From the NCBI RefSeq assembly GCF_006547045.1, contig NZ_CP041242.1, forward strand, positions 1,932,001-1,996,000: a DNA stretch of 64,000 nucleotides, written 5' to 3'. The translations under genes and the position numbers were made by a program. Shown here one piece after another: positions 29,220-37,706 of this stretch. Positions within the stretch are counted from its first letter, which is position 1. Each line of letters begins with the position of its first letter. Under the pieces are notes generated by a model. It was not told the DNA's origin. It saw nothing but the letters and a program-made list of their open reading frames with translations, and ran no database searches. This DNA is from Lysobacter alkalisoli (lineage in GTDB: Bacteria > Pseudomonadota > Gammaproteobacteria > Xanthomonadales > Xanthomonadaceae).

Positions 29220-30668
29220 ATGAACCATTCGATCATCCACCGCCACGTCCTCTGGCTCGGCACATGTGTGCTGCTGGCAAGCACTCCGGTCCTTGCCGAT
29301 GACCCGGCTCCCGGGCCGGCTGCACTCGCCATCGTCCCGATGGAGAAGTCCAAGGGCATCTACCGGATCCCCTATTCCGACGGGACCAAGGTCAGGGTCA
29401 GCCGCGACCACAACACGCACACGCCCAAGGGGCGTTACGACATGGGTGGCCAGGGTGGTGGCACCTACAAGATCACCGCTGCGGCCGACGGCCATATCAC
29501 CCATATCGAGGACAGCTTCAGCAAGCGTCTTGACTGCAAGGATCTGCCGGCAAGCGAGAAGAAGAACAACTACGTCTGGATCAAGCACGCCAACGGCGAG
29601 TCGACCAAGTACAGCCACATGGCCAAGGGCTCGACCACCGGCAAGGCCGGACTGAAGGTGGGCCAGTTCGTCAAGGCAGGCACCTATCTCGGTGACGAGA
29701 GCGACGTCGGCTGCGCAGGAGGAAATCACCTGCACCTGGAAGCCGCCATGCTCAGGGCCACCGACCCGATCACCACCGTCGGCGGCTTCGTCAACGACAA
29801 TGCGGGCAGCAAGCGCAACCGTGTCATGCGCATCTGCGGCATCGGCAACGGTGTCTTCGCCGCCGGCCAGACCTATACCGCGCGCAAGGTACCGGGCACG
29901 ATCAAGTCCGGCTCCAAGGAAGTCGCGCGCCACGGCGTGCCGGCGCAGGACTACCAGTGCCTGTTCGACCAGGCAGTCGCCTCGGGCTACATGCTGGAGT
30001 GGGTCGACGGGTTCGATGTCAACGGCAATGTCTACTACAACGCCATCTTCCGTCCGGCCAGCGGTGCCTGGGTCGCGTATCACGGCCTGACCGGCAGCCA
30101 GTACCAGCAGCGCTTCAACCAGCACACCGGCCAGGGCTATCGCCCGCATCAGGTCGAGAGCTACAACAGCAAGGCCGGCATTCGCTATGCGGTGATCTTC
30201 CGCAAACAGTCCGGCCCGGCCTACTCCGCCTACCACGGGCTCGATGCCAACGCCCACCAGGCCAAGCTCGATTCCCTGGTCAAGCAGGGTTACCGGCCGC
30301 GCAATGTCGCGGTGGTCTCCACAGGTGGCCAACGCCGCTATACCGCGCTGTACGAGAAAGCCGACATCGGCAGCTGGCAATCCAAGTCGCAACTGAATGC
30401 TGCGCAGTACCAGCAGGCCTTCAACGACAATGCCCAGCAGGGACGCAAGCTGGTCTACGTCAATGCCTACGTACATGGCGGGCAACCGCACTTTTCGGCG
30501 ATCTGGAGTTCCAAGGCCAACGGCGCGTACAAGGCCCGCCACGGCCTGACCGGCAGCCAGTACCAGAGCGAGTGGGAGGCTACGACAAAGGCCGGTTACC
30601 TCACCCGCGACGTGACCGGCTACGCCTCCGGCAACTCGGCACGCTACGCGGCCATATGGCGGAAATGA
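29220..30668 (+). CDS. Secreted M23 peptidase-like protein with five BTRD1-type repeats
   Basis: A 482-residue protein. A Sec signal peptide (residues 1-26, cleavage near VLA-DD) precedes an M23/LytM domain with zinc ligands His67, Asp74 (HTPKGRYD) and the HLH motif at 170-172; the family cuts peptidoglycan or glycine-rich peptides. From about residue 235 five repeats of roughly 49 residues follow, pattern HGLT-x2-YQ-x-F ... GY-x-V ... RYAAIW, resembling Pfam Bacterial Tandem Repeat Domain 1, known from polyglycine hydrolases. The fusion suggests a targeted secreted hydrolase. GGAG lies seven bases before the ATG. Confidence 0.82.
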   Translation: MNHSIIHRHVLWLGTCVLLASTPVLADDPAPGPAALAIVPMEKSKGIYRIPYSDGTKVRVSRDHNTHTPKGRYDMGGQGGGTYKITAAADGHITHIEDSFSKRLDCKDLPASEKKNNYVWIKHANGESTKYSHMAKGSTTGKAGLKVGQFVKAGTYLGDESDVGCAGGNHLHLEAAMLRATDPITTVGGFVNDNAGSKRNRVMRICGIGNGVFAAGQTYTARKVPGTIKSGSKEVARHGVPAQDYQCLFDQAVASGYMLEWVDGFDVNGNVYYNAIFRPASGAWVAYHGLTGSQYQQRFNQHTGQGYRPHQVESYNSKAGIRYAVIFRKQSGPAYSAYHGLDANAHQAKLDSLVKQGYRPRNVAVVSTGGQRRYTALYEKADIGSWQSKSQLNAAQYQQAFNDNAQQGRKLVYVNAYVHGGQPHFSAIWSSKANGAYKARHGLTGSQYQSEWEATTKAGYLTRDVTGYASGNSARYAAIWRK

Positions 30669-30682
30669 CGTAAGGCAGATGG

Positions 30683-30710
30683 AACGGGCGCTCCACGGAG
30701 CGCCCGTTTT
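30683..30710 (+). terminator. Terminator after the M23/BTRD1 gene
   Basis: AACGGGCGCTCC and GGAGCGCCCGTT form a strong stem with a three-base loop, ending in TTTT. Confidence 0.9.
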
Positions 30711-30740
30711 CCATTCCCCGTCGACCGGCGAGCCCAGCAA

Positions 30741-30771
30741 GTGGCGGGAATTGCCGGCGGAACACGACTAC
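30741..30771 (+). promoter_or_regulatory. Shared two-box upstream element, copy B
   Basis: GTGGCGG at 30741-30747 and GACTAC at 30766-30771, again 18 bases apart, ending 71 bases before the start of the beta-lactamase-fold gene. GCACCGTCCA and GGAG follow as in the other copies. Confidence 0.65.
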
Positions 30772-30842
30772 CTGGATGCGCACCCATTGCCGGCCTGCAG
30801 CCGGGCCATGGACGCACCGTCCAATTCGATAAGGAGAGTCCG

Positions 30843-32714
30843 ATGAAAGCCCACGTTCATTCCCCCCCGGTCCAGATTCAAGCCATTGCCCAGTCACGAT
30901 CGCGATGGCGCCGGACATATGCCGTATTCGCCGCATTGGCCACCGCAGGCCTGTTGCTGGCCTCAGCCACACCAGCCTCGGCCGCGGAGTGGGTTGCCCG
31001 CCACGGGTTGACCGGCACGCAATACCAGCAGGCCTTCCAGAACTACACCGGCAAGGGCTATCGGCTGATGTCGGTATCCGGCTACGAGCAAGGCGGCGGA
31101 GCACGCTATGCCGCGTTGTGGAGCAAACAGGCAGGTCCCGCCTGGGCCGCGCGCCACGGCCTGACCCCGCAGCAATACCAGGCCGCCTTCAACGACTACA
31201 CCGGCAAGGGCTACCGGCTCAGCTACGTCAACGGCTACGAAGTCGGCGGCAAGCCCTACTATGCCGCGATCTGGCAAAAGAGCAGCGGCCCGGCCTGGCA
31301 GGCCCGTCACGATCTGACCGCGGACCAGTACCAGGCCGCGGTCACCAGTCTGTCCGGCCAGGGATACGGGGTGTCGCACGTCAGTGCCTTCAGTGTCGGC
31401 GGCTCGCCCCGATTCGCCGCCATCTTCGAGAAGAGCATGCCGGCCTGGGTTGCTCGCCATGGACTGACCGCCGGCGGTTATCAGCAGGCGTTCAACGAGT
31501 TCACCGGCAAGGGCTACCGGCTCAAGGTCGTCAGCGGCTACCGCCAGGGCAACAGCGACCGCTACGCCGCAGTCTGGACCAAGACTGGCGGCCCGCAGTG
31601 GTCGGCACGGCACGGCATCCCCGCGACCCACTACCAGCACGTGTTCGACAACTACGCCTACCAGAGCTGGGAGCCGCAGTACATCGAGGCCTTCAACTCG
31701 GCCAGCGGCGTGCGCTTCAACGGCCTGTGGACGAACACCGTGTTCAAGCCGCAGGACCTCAAGCTGATCGACGACAAGGTGCGCGCCTACATGAAGGCCA
31801 AAGACATCCCGGGCATGTCGATCGCGATCATGAAGGACAAGCGTCTGGTGTACGCGGCGGGGTTCGGTCAGGCCGACGTCGAGGCGGGGCTGCCGGTCGG
31901 GCCGAAGCACCGTTTCCGTATCGCCAGCGTGTCCAAGCCGATCACCGTCGTGGCGACCCGGCGACTGATCGACGACACCAGTCTGACCCTGAACTCGAAA
32001 GTGTTCGGCAGCCGCAGCGTGCTTGGCGGCCAGTACGCGACTCCGTCGGACAATACGCAGATCGAAGACATCACCGTCGATCACCTGATCCGGCACCGCG
32101 GCGGCTTCCTGCGGATCGACAAGAACGGCAACGGCAGCGATCCGATGTTCGCCTACACCGGAACCACCCACAAAGGGTTGATCGAGTGGGCACTGGAAAA
32201 CTATCCGCTCGGCTACGCGCCCGGCACCGATCCCGGACTTCCGGGCGACCAGACCTACTCCAACTTCGGCTACAGCCTGCTCGGACGCGTGATCGAAGCC
32301 CGCAGCGGCAAGAGCTACGAAGCCTACGTGCGCGACACCATCCTCAAGCCGGCCGGCGCCAGCGGAATGGTCATCGGCGGCGACAAACTGGCCGACCGCA
32401 AGCCCAACGAGGTCAAGTACTACGGCAACGGTGCGTACTCGAGCGTCAAACCGCAGCGCTTCGACTCGCATGGCGGCTGGATCGCCACGCCGATCGATCT
32501 GCTGCGCTTCATGCGTCACGAGACCGTACTGAGCAATTCATACGCGCACTACGGTGCGATGGCCGGCACCAAGGCTGTCTATCGGCGCCGCAGCGACGGC
32601 TTCGGCTACGCGGCGACCTCGAACTCCGGCAATGGCGGCACCGACGAGATCAACGATCTGCTGAAGGAAATCGTCGAAGGCGTATCCGCCTGGCCGAGCG
32701 GCAACCTGTTCTGA
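30843..32714 (+). CDS. Secreted serine hydrolase: five BTRD1 repeats plus beta-lactamase-fold domain (polyglycine-hydrolase-like)
   Basis: A 623-residue protein. A long signal peptide (to about residue 48, ASA-AE) is followed by five repeats of about 50 residues (49-298; consensus WVARHGLT-x2-QYQ-x-AF ... GKGYRL ... YAAIW). A class-C-type beta-lactamase/DD-peptidase domain then runs from about 303 to the end, with Ser362-x-x-Lys365 (SVSK) and Tyr472-Ser-Asn474. Repeat propeller plus beta-lactamase-fold hydrolase is the architecture described for polyglycine hydrolases, fungal proteases that cut Gly-rich linkers of plant chitinases; substrate here is unknown. GGAGAG precedes the ATG. Confidence 0.85.
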   Translation: MKAHVHSPPVQIQAIAQSRSRWRRTYAVFAALATAGLLLASATPASAAEWVARHGLTGTQYQQAFQNYTGKGYRLMSVSGYEQGGGARYAALWSKQAGPAWAARHGLTPQQYQAAFNDYTGKGYRLSYVNGYEVGGKPYYAAIWQKSSGPAWQARHDLTADQYQAAVTSLSGQGYGVSHVSAFSVGGSPRFAAIFEKSMPAWVARHGLTAGGYQQAFNEFTGKGYRLKVVSGYRQGNSDRYAAVWTKTGGPQWSARHGIPATHYQHVFDNYAYQSWEPQYIEAFNSASGVRFNGLWTNTVFKPQDLKLIDDKVRAYMKAKDIPGMSIAIMKDKRLVYAAGFGQADVEAGLPVGPKHRFRIASVSKPITVVATRRLIDDTSLTLNSKVFGSRSVLGGQYATPSDNTQIEDITVDHLIRHRGGFLRIDKNGNGSDPMFAYTGTTHKGLIEWALENYPLGYAPGTDPGLPGDQTYSNFGYSLLGRVIEARSGKSYEAYVRDTILKPAGASGMVIGGDKLADRKPNEVKYYGNGAYSSVKPQRFDSHGGWIATPIDLLRFMRHETVLSNSYAHYGAMAGTKAVYRRRSDGFGYAATSNSGNGGTDEINDLLKEIVEGVSAWPSGNLF

Positions 32715-32835
32715 TCAATTCGTTCTGACCGATCACGATGCCGATGCGGCCGGACCGACAACGGTCCGGAGTTCAGCACTCCGACCCCGTCTCCGGCGCG
32801 AAGACGCACTCATCGCAGTCGGCATCGGATACGCC

Positions 32836-32864
32836 AACGGGCCCGCATCGCGGGCCCGTTTCTT
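32836..32864 (+). terminator. Terminator after the beta-lactamase-fold gene
   Basis: AACGGGCCCGC-ATC-GCGGGCCCGTT followed by TCTT. Confidence 0.85.
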
Positions 32865-32918
32865 CACCCTGGCATGTTTCGCAATCCAGTCCCACCAAAG
32901 TGCTTTCCCGCCCGGAAG

Positions 32919-32949
32919 GTGGCGGGGTTTGTCACGCGATTGCGACTAC
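32919..32949 (+). promoter_or_regulatory. Shared two-box upstream element, copy C
   Basis: GTGGCGG at 32919-32925 and GACTAC at 32944-32949 with the same 18-base spacing, ending 59 bases before the next start codon. The following leader repeats CCATGCG-CCGGC, GCACCCATCCA and CGGAG of copy A. Between them, ACCGGC and GCCGGT can pair. Confidence 0.65.
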
Positions 32950-33008
32950 ACCCATGCGACCGGCGCCCCCTTTGCCGGTTCCGCACCCATCCACACCGGA
33001 GAATTCAT

Positions 33009-33851
33009 ATGCATTTCCCCCGTCTTTCCTGCACGACCCTGCTCGCCGCCGGACTCCTTTTGCTGTCGGCCAATGCCGACGCATCCTACAAAGCCTGGTA
33101 CGTCGACGACAATAACGGCTACTTCGAATACGGCGACCTCGCCGAAGGCAACACCAAGCTGACCATCCCCAACAGCGCCTGCGGCCGGCGCTGGACACTC
33201 CCGTCCTACTACCGCTGGGTCGACCAGTACGGCAACACCATTTCCTCGGCGGACCTGTACTCGACCGTCGAAATCTGGGTGCCCAAGGCGGGATGCCCCA
33301 ATGGGAACGAACTGGTATTCCAGACCCAAGCCGGGCACGTCTACGAGCCGGCACTTGGAACGCACTACCTCCAGCTGTACTCCAACTACGGAAGCAGCTG
33401 GATCGGTGCCGACGGCAAGCACCTCTCGTGCCTGCCCGGTTGCGTGCCCCTGGGTGGCTGGGGGTACAAGGTCAACAACCACTCGTGGGGCAACGTCGAA
33501 CTCCTGCTGGAAGACATCAAGCAAGCGCTACCGGACGGGGACACGAGGCGCGCCGATGCGTTGCTCGCCGAGGCCCGGAAGCGGCTGCCCGAGCTGACCC
33601 GTCAGATCGACACCCGCATCCAGGAGCGTCGGCGGACCCAGCTGGACGGATTCGAACGCTACATCAGCAGCGTCGAGGACGCCGCAAGCAGAAACCTGCA
33701 GGTAAGCGCGAAGCGCTTGCTGGACTGCCAGGGCAATCTGGCAACCCGTTCACTGGAGAAGGCTTATGCGGGTTGCAGCCAGGCGCTGGATACGCTCAGG
33801 CATGCCGGCGCCCTGCTCGATCTCGCTGAAGGCGAATGGTCCGACCTTTAA
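33009..33851 (+). CDS. Secreted protein of unknown function
   Basis: A 280-residue protein with a Sec signal peptide (LLAAGLLLLSANADA). I recognise no family. The first 145 mature residues are aromatic-rich and contain five cysteines (SACGRRW, KAGCPNG, SCLPGC), suggesting a disulfide-stabilised beta fold. The last 130 residues are charged and probably alpha-helical, with two more cysteines (LLDCQ, AGCSQ). No BTRD1 repeat is present, but it shares the upstream element and leader with the two BTRD1 genes, so it is probably co-regulated and may act alongside them. GGAG lies eight bases before the ATG. Confidence 0.7.
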   Translation: MHFPRLSCTTLLAAGLLLLSANADASYKAWYVDDNNGYFEYGDLAEGNTKLTIPNSACGRRWTLPSYYRWVDQYGNTISSADLYSTVEIWVPKAGCPNGNELVFQTQAGHVYEPALGTHYLQLYSNYGSSWIGADGKHLSCLPGCVPLGGWGYKVNNHSWGNVELLLEDIKQALPDGDTRRADALLAEARKRLPELTRQIDTRIQERRRTQLDGFERYISSVEDAASRNLQVSAKRLLDCQGNLATRSLEKAYAGCSQALDTLRHAGALLDLAEGEWSDL

Positions 33852-33872
33852 ACTCCGGTCCCTTTGACCTCA

Positions 33873-33907
33873 GCCGCCGTCACGCTCCGGCCCCGGAGCG
33901 TGGCGGC
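33873..33907. terminator. Bidirectional hairpin between convergent genes
   Basis: GCCGCC-g-TCACGCTCCGG pairs with CCGGAGCGTG-GCGGC. It lies between the unknown secreted gene and serS, whose stops face each other. Confidence 0.6.
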
Positions 33908-33923
33908 ACGCGCATCCCGACCC

Positions 33924-35237
<1,314 letters not shown>

Positions 35238-35357
35238 TTATCGCCGTTCCGGTCGCCACTGTCGCGAACCGTGCGCCGGTTGCGGCCGGATTCATGCCGT
35301 CGCATGCCAGAATGCAGGCTCCTGCAAGCCCTCTTACCTGCAAGTTCCTGGAACGCC

Positions 35358-35756
35358 ATGACGCCTGACTCCCCATCGTCATCCGGTCCCGGCCGGTTCG
35401 ATCCCGCCGCCTGGCTGCCGGGCCGCCGTGTGCTGCTATGGATCGCAGCCGCCTTCGCCCTCGGGCTGCTGCTGTTCCTGCTGGTGCTGTTCCGTAGCCG
35501 TGGCGACGATTTCTACCGACCCGACGACGCGGCACCGCCGACCGCGGCCACACCCCGCTACACCCCCCTGCCCGCTCCGGTCGAGGGCGACGACAGCGGC
35601 AGTGGCATGGGCGAGACGCCCGAACCGCTGGACGAGCGCGCGGACCGTCCTCGCCTGGTCGAAACCACGCCGCCGCCAACTCCTGGACCGGCCACGCCAG
35701 CCGATGCCGCCGCGGGCGCGATGCCGGAGCCTGTCGCCGGTCCCGCCCCCCGATGA
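35358..35756 (+). CDS. TonB-like protein, N-terminal part (membrane anchor and Pro-rich linker)
   Basis: A 132-residue frame: short cytoplasmic N-terminus, one transmembrane helix near residues 28-48 (VLLWIAAAFALGLLLFLLVLF) and a Pro/Ala/Glu-rich linker, ending in TGA at 35754-35756. The next frame starts at the ATG overlapping this stop and supplies exactly the missing TonB C-terminal domain. A run of six C at 35746-35751 lies at the switch, and one added base would give a single 223-residue anchor-linker-TonB protein. Either a base is missing, the gene is disrupted, or two coupled subunits are made. Confidence 0.7.
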   Translation: MTPDSPSSSGPGRFDPAAWLPGRRVLLWIAAAFALGLLLFLLVLFRSRGDDFYRPDDAAPPTAATPRYTPLPAPVEGDDSGSGMGETPEPLDERADRPRLVETTPPPTPGPATPADAAAGAMPEPVAGPAPR

Positions 35757-36028
35757 CCAGCGAGCCGCGTCCGTTGCCCGACCAGAGTCCCCCGCCGAGT
35801 TACCCGTCAGCGTCGCTGCGGCGCGGTGAAACCGGCACCGTGGTCGTCCGCGCTACGGTCGGAACGGATGGCAGGCCGCGCCGCACCGACGTCGCGCACA
35901 GCAGTGGCTCGAGGCGACTGGACCGAGCCGCCGAAGACGCGGTGCGGCGCTGGCGTTTCCAGCCGGCGCTGGCCAATGGCCAACCGGTCGAGGCCACGGT
36001 CAACATCCCGATCGAGTTCAAGCGGTAA
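35753..36028 (+). CDS. TonB-like protein, C-terminal domain part
   Basis: A 91-residue frame in the -1 phase relative to the preceding one, overlapping it as ATGA. It starts with Pro-rich linker-like sequence (RPLPDQSPPPSYPSASLRRG) and continues into a TonB C-terminal domain (GTVVVRATVGTDGRPRRTDV, AVRRWRFQPALANGQPV). On its own it has no signal or anchor and could not reach the periplasm, which argues that it belongs to the same polypeptide as the frame upstream. Confidence 0.7.
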   Translation: MTSEPRPLPDQSPPPSYPSASLRRGETGTVVVRATVGTDGRPRRTDVAHSSGSRRLDRAAEDAVRRWRFQPALANGQPVEATVNIPIEFKR

Positions 36029-36030
36029 GC

Positions 36031-36227
36031 CATCATCCCGGAAGCAGCGAAGGATCTCCCCTCCAAACTGTCCAGGTACGGCCGGGTATGGCTTTGCAGG
36101 ACCGTATACGGCATGGATGCCGCATCCGAGCCCCCAGGGACGGGGTCACGGCGTGTCCTGCAAAGCCATACCCGGCCGTGCCCCGACGAAGGAGAACAGC
36201 AGATCCTTCGCTGCACCCGGGATGACG
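36031..36227. repeat. Nested long inverted-repeat element, copy 2
   Basis: Outer arms at 36031-36057 and 36201-36227 are nearly complementary over 27 bases (CATCCCGG...AGCGAAGGATCT). Inner arms at 36079-36102 and 36155-36178 pair perfectly over 24 bases. The core (GGCATGGATGCC, then GAGCCCCCAGGGACGGGGTC) resembles the core of the element at 1883-1988. It again lies between convergent genes, here the TonB-like gene and aroA. Confidence 0.75.
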
Positions 36228-36232
36228 TTGAG

Positions 36233-37561
36233 TCAGGCGTCGATCAACCCCATCCCGGCACCCGTCGCCAGCTCGACGAAACCCGGGAACGAAGTCGCTA
36301 CGTTGGCGACATCCTCGATCAGGACTTCACCCTCTGCCCGCTGCGCGGCCACTGCGAAACTCATCGCAATGCGGTGGTCCCCGTGGCTGTCGACGCTGCC
36401 GCCGCGAAACGGAAGGCGTGCGCGCCCGCCTTCGATCACCGCCCCGTCGGGCATTTCGGTGATGTCTACGCCAAGCGCTTTCAGTCCTGCCGCCATGGTC
36501 GCGATGCGGTCGGACTCCTTGATCCGCAGTTCGGCGGCACCACTCACCACGGTCCGGCCTTGTGCACAAGCGGCCGCCACGAACAGCGCCGGGAACTCGT
36601 CGATCATGTCCGGCACCAGCGCTTCCGGCACCTCGATGCCGTGCAGCGGTGCGTGGCGGACGACAAGATCCGCGACCGGCTCAGCTCCATGCTCGGACCC
36701 GCTCTGGCCCGACGCGCGCTCTTCGCGGATATCGGCTCCCATCAGCCGCAGCACGGCGAGCAGGCCGGTGCGGCGTGGGTTCATGCCGACCGCCCGCAGA
36801 CGCAGTTCCGAACCCGGCACGATGCTGGCGGCAACGAGGAAAAACGCTGCCGAGGAAAAGTCCGTCGGTACCGCGACCTCGCCACCGCGAAGCACGTGTC
36901 CACCGGACAGGCGCGCGAAGCCAGGCTGGAACTCGATCGGCCAGCCAAACGCGGCCAGCATCCGCTCGGTGTAATCGCGTGTCGGGTGCGGCTCGGTCAC
37001 CGTGGTTTCGCCGCGCGCGTACAGGCCGGCCAGCAACACCGCCGACTTGACCTGAGCACTGGCTACAGGTGATTTGAAATCAATGCCTTGCAGACCTTTT
37101 CTTCCGTTAATTCTCAATGGCGGCAACCCGCCCGGTTCGGGCTCGATCAGCGCTCCCATCATCGAAAGCGGGTCGATCACCCGTCGCATCGGCCGCTTCG
37201 ACAGCGAGGCGTCACCGACCAGCACCGAATCGAACCCCTGTCCCGCCAGCACACCCGACAGCAATCGCATGCCGGTTCCGGCATTGCCGCAATCCAGATC
37301 GCCGGTCGGTGTCTTCAAGCCGTGCAGACCGACGCCATGGACGATGCGCTCGCTTGCACTCGGCGTCTCGATGCGCACGCCCATCGCCTCGAACACGCGC
37401 GCGGTGGCTCGGGTGTCCTCGCCTTCGAGGAAGCCATGCACATGGGTGGTGCCCTCGGCCAGCGCGCCAAGCATCACCGCGCGGTGCGAGACCGATTTGT
37501 CGCCGGGGACGCGAAGTTCGCCTTGAAGGGGCTGGTTGGAGTTGGCGAGCCAGGAGGTCAT
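36233..37561 (-). CDS. aroA: 3-phosphoshikimate 1-carboxyvinyltransferase (EPSP synthase)
   Basis: A 442-residue enzyme of the shikimate pathway joining shikimate-3-phosphate and phosphoenolpyruvate. Signatures: LRVPGDKSVSHRAVMLGAL near the N-terminus (active-site Lys), DCGNAGTGMRL around residue 85, and DSHGDHRIAMSFA near residue 385. The ATG at 37561 gives MTSWLANSNQPLQGEL; the frame continues to 37606 but into a repeat element. It is the last gene of the leftward serC-pheA-hisC-aroA series. Confidence 0.96.
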   Translation of the reverse strand: MTSWLANSNQPLQGELRVPGDKSVSHRAVMLGALAEGTTHVHGFLEGEDTRATARVFEAMGVRIETPSASERIVHGVGLHGLKTPTGDLDCGNAGTGMRLLSGVLAGQGFDSVLVGDASLSKRPMRRVIDPLSMMGALIEPEPGGLPPLRINGRKGLQGIDFKSPVASAQVKSAVLLAGLYARGETTVTEPHPTRDYTERMLAAFGWPIEFQPGFARLSGGHVLRGGEVAVPTDFSSAAFFLVAASIVPGSELRLRAVGMNPRRTGLLAVLRLMGADIREERASGQSGSEHGAEPVADLVVRHAPLHGIEVPEALVPDMIDEFPALFVAAACAQGRTVVSGAAELRIKESDRIATMAAGLKALGVDITEMPDGAVIEGGRARLPFRGGSVDSHGDHRIAMSFAVAAQRAEGEVLIEDVANVATSFPGFVELATGAGMGLIDA

Positions 37562-37582
37562 GGGTTCGTGGTTGTCGGTTTC

Positions 37583-37658
37583 GTAGCCCGGGTAAGCGAA
37601 GCGCACCCGGGAGCTGAGCGATGATCCCGGGTGCGGCCGTTGGCCTTACCCGGGCTAC
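37583..37658. repeat. REP-like palindrome, copy 1 (hisC-aroA gap)
   Basis: GTAGCCCGGGTAAGCGAAGC-GCACCCGGG and its complement TCCCGGGTGCGGCC...CCTTACCCGGGCTAC face each other. The same unit occurs at 40091-40167. A shorter palindrome GGGTCCCGGCTTTCGCCGGG follows at 37681. Confidence 0.8.
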
Positions 37659-37680
37659 TGAAGCTACTGAAAATCGAGAT

Positions 37681-37706
37681 GGGTCCCGGCTTTCGCCGGG
37701 ATGACG
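37681..37706. repeat. Short GGGTCCCGGCTTTCGCCGGG repeat
   Basis: CCCGGC-TTTC-GCCGGG hairpin followed by ATGACG. The CCCGGGATGACG ending is also seen in the outer arm of the element near 36.2 kb. It lies directly after hisC and may aid termination or mRNA stability. Confidence 0.5.
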
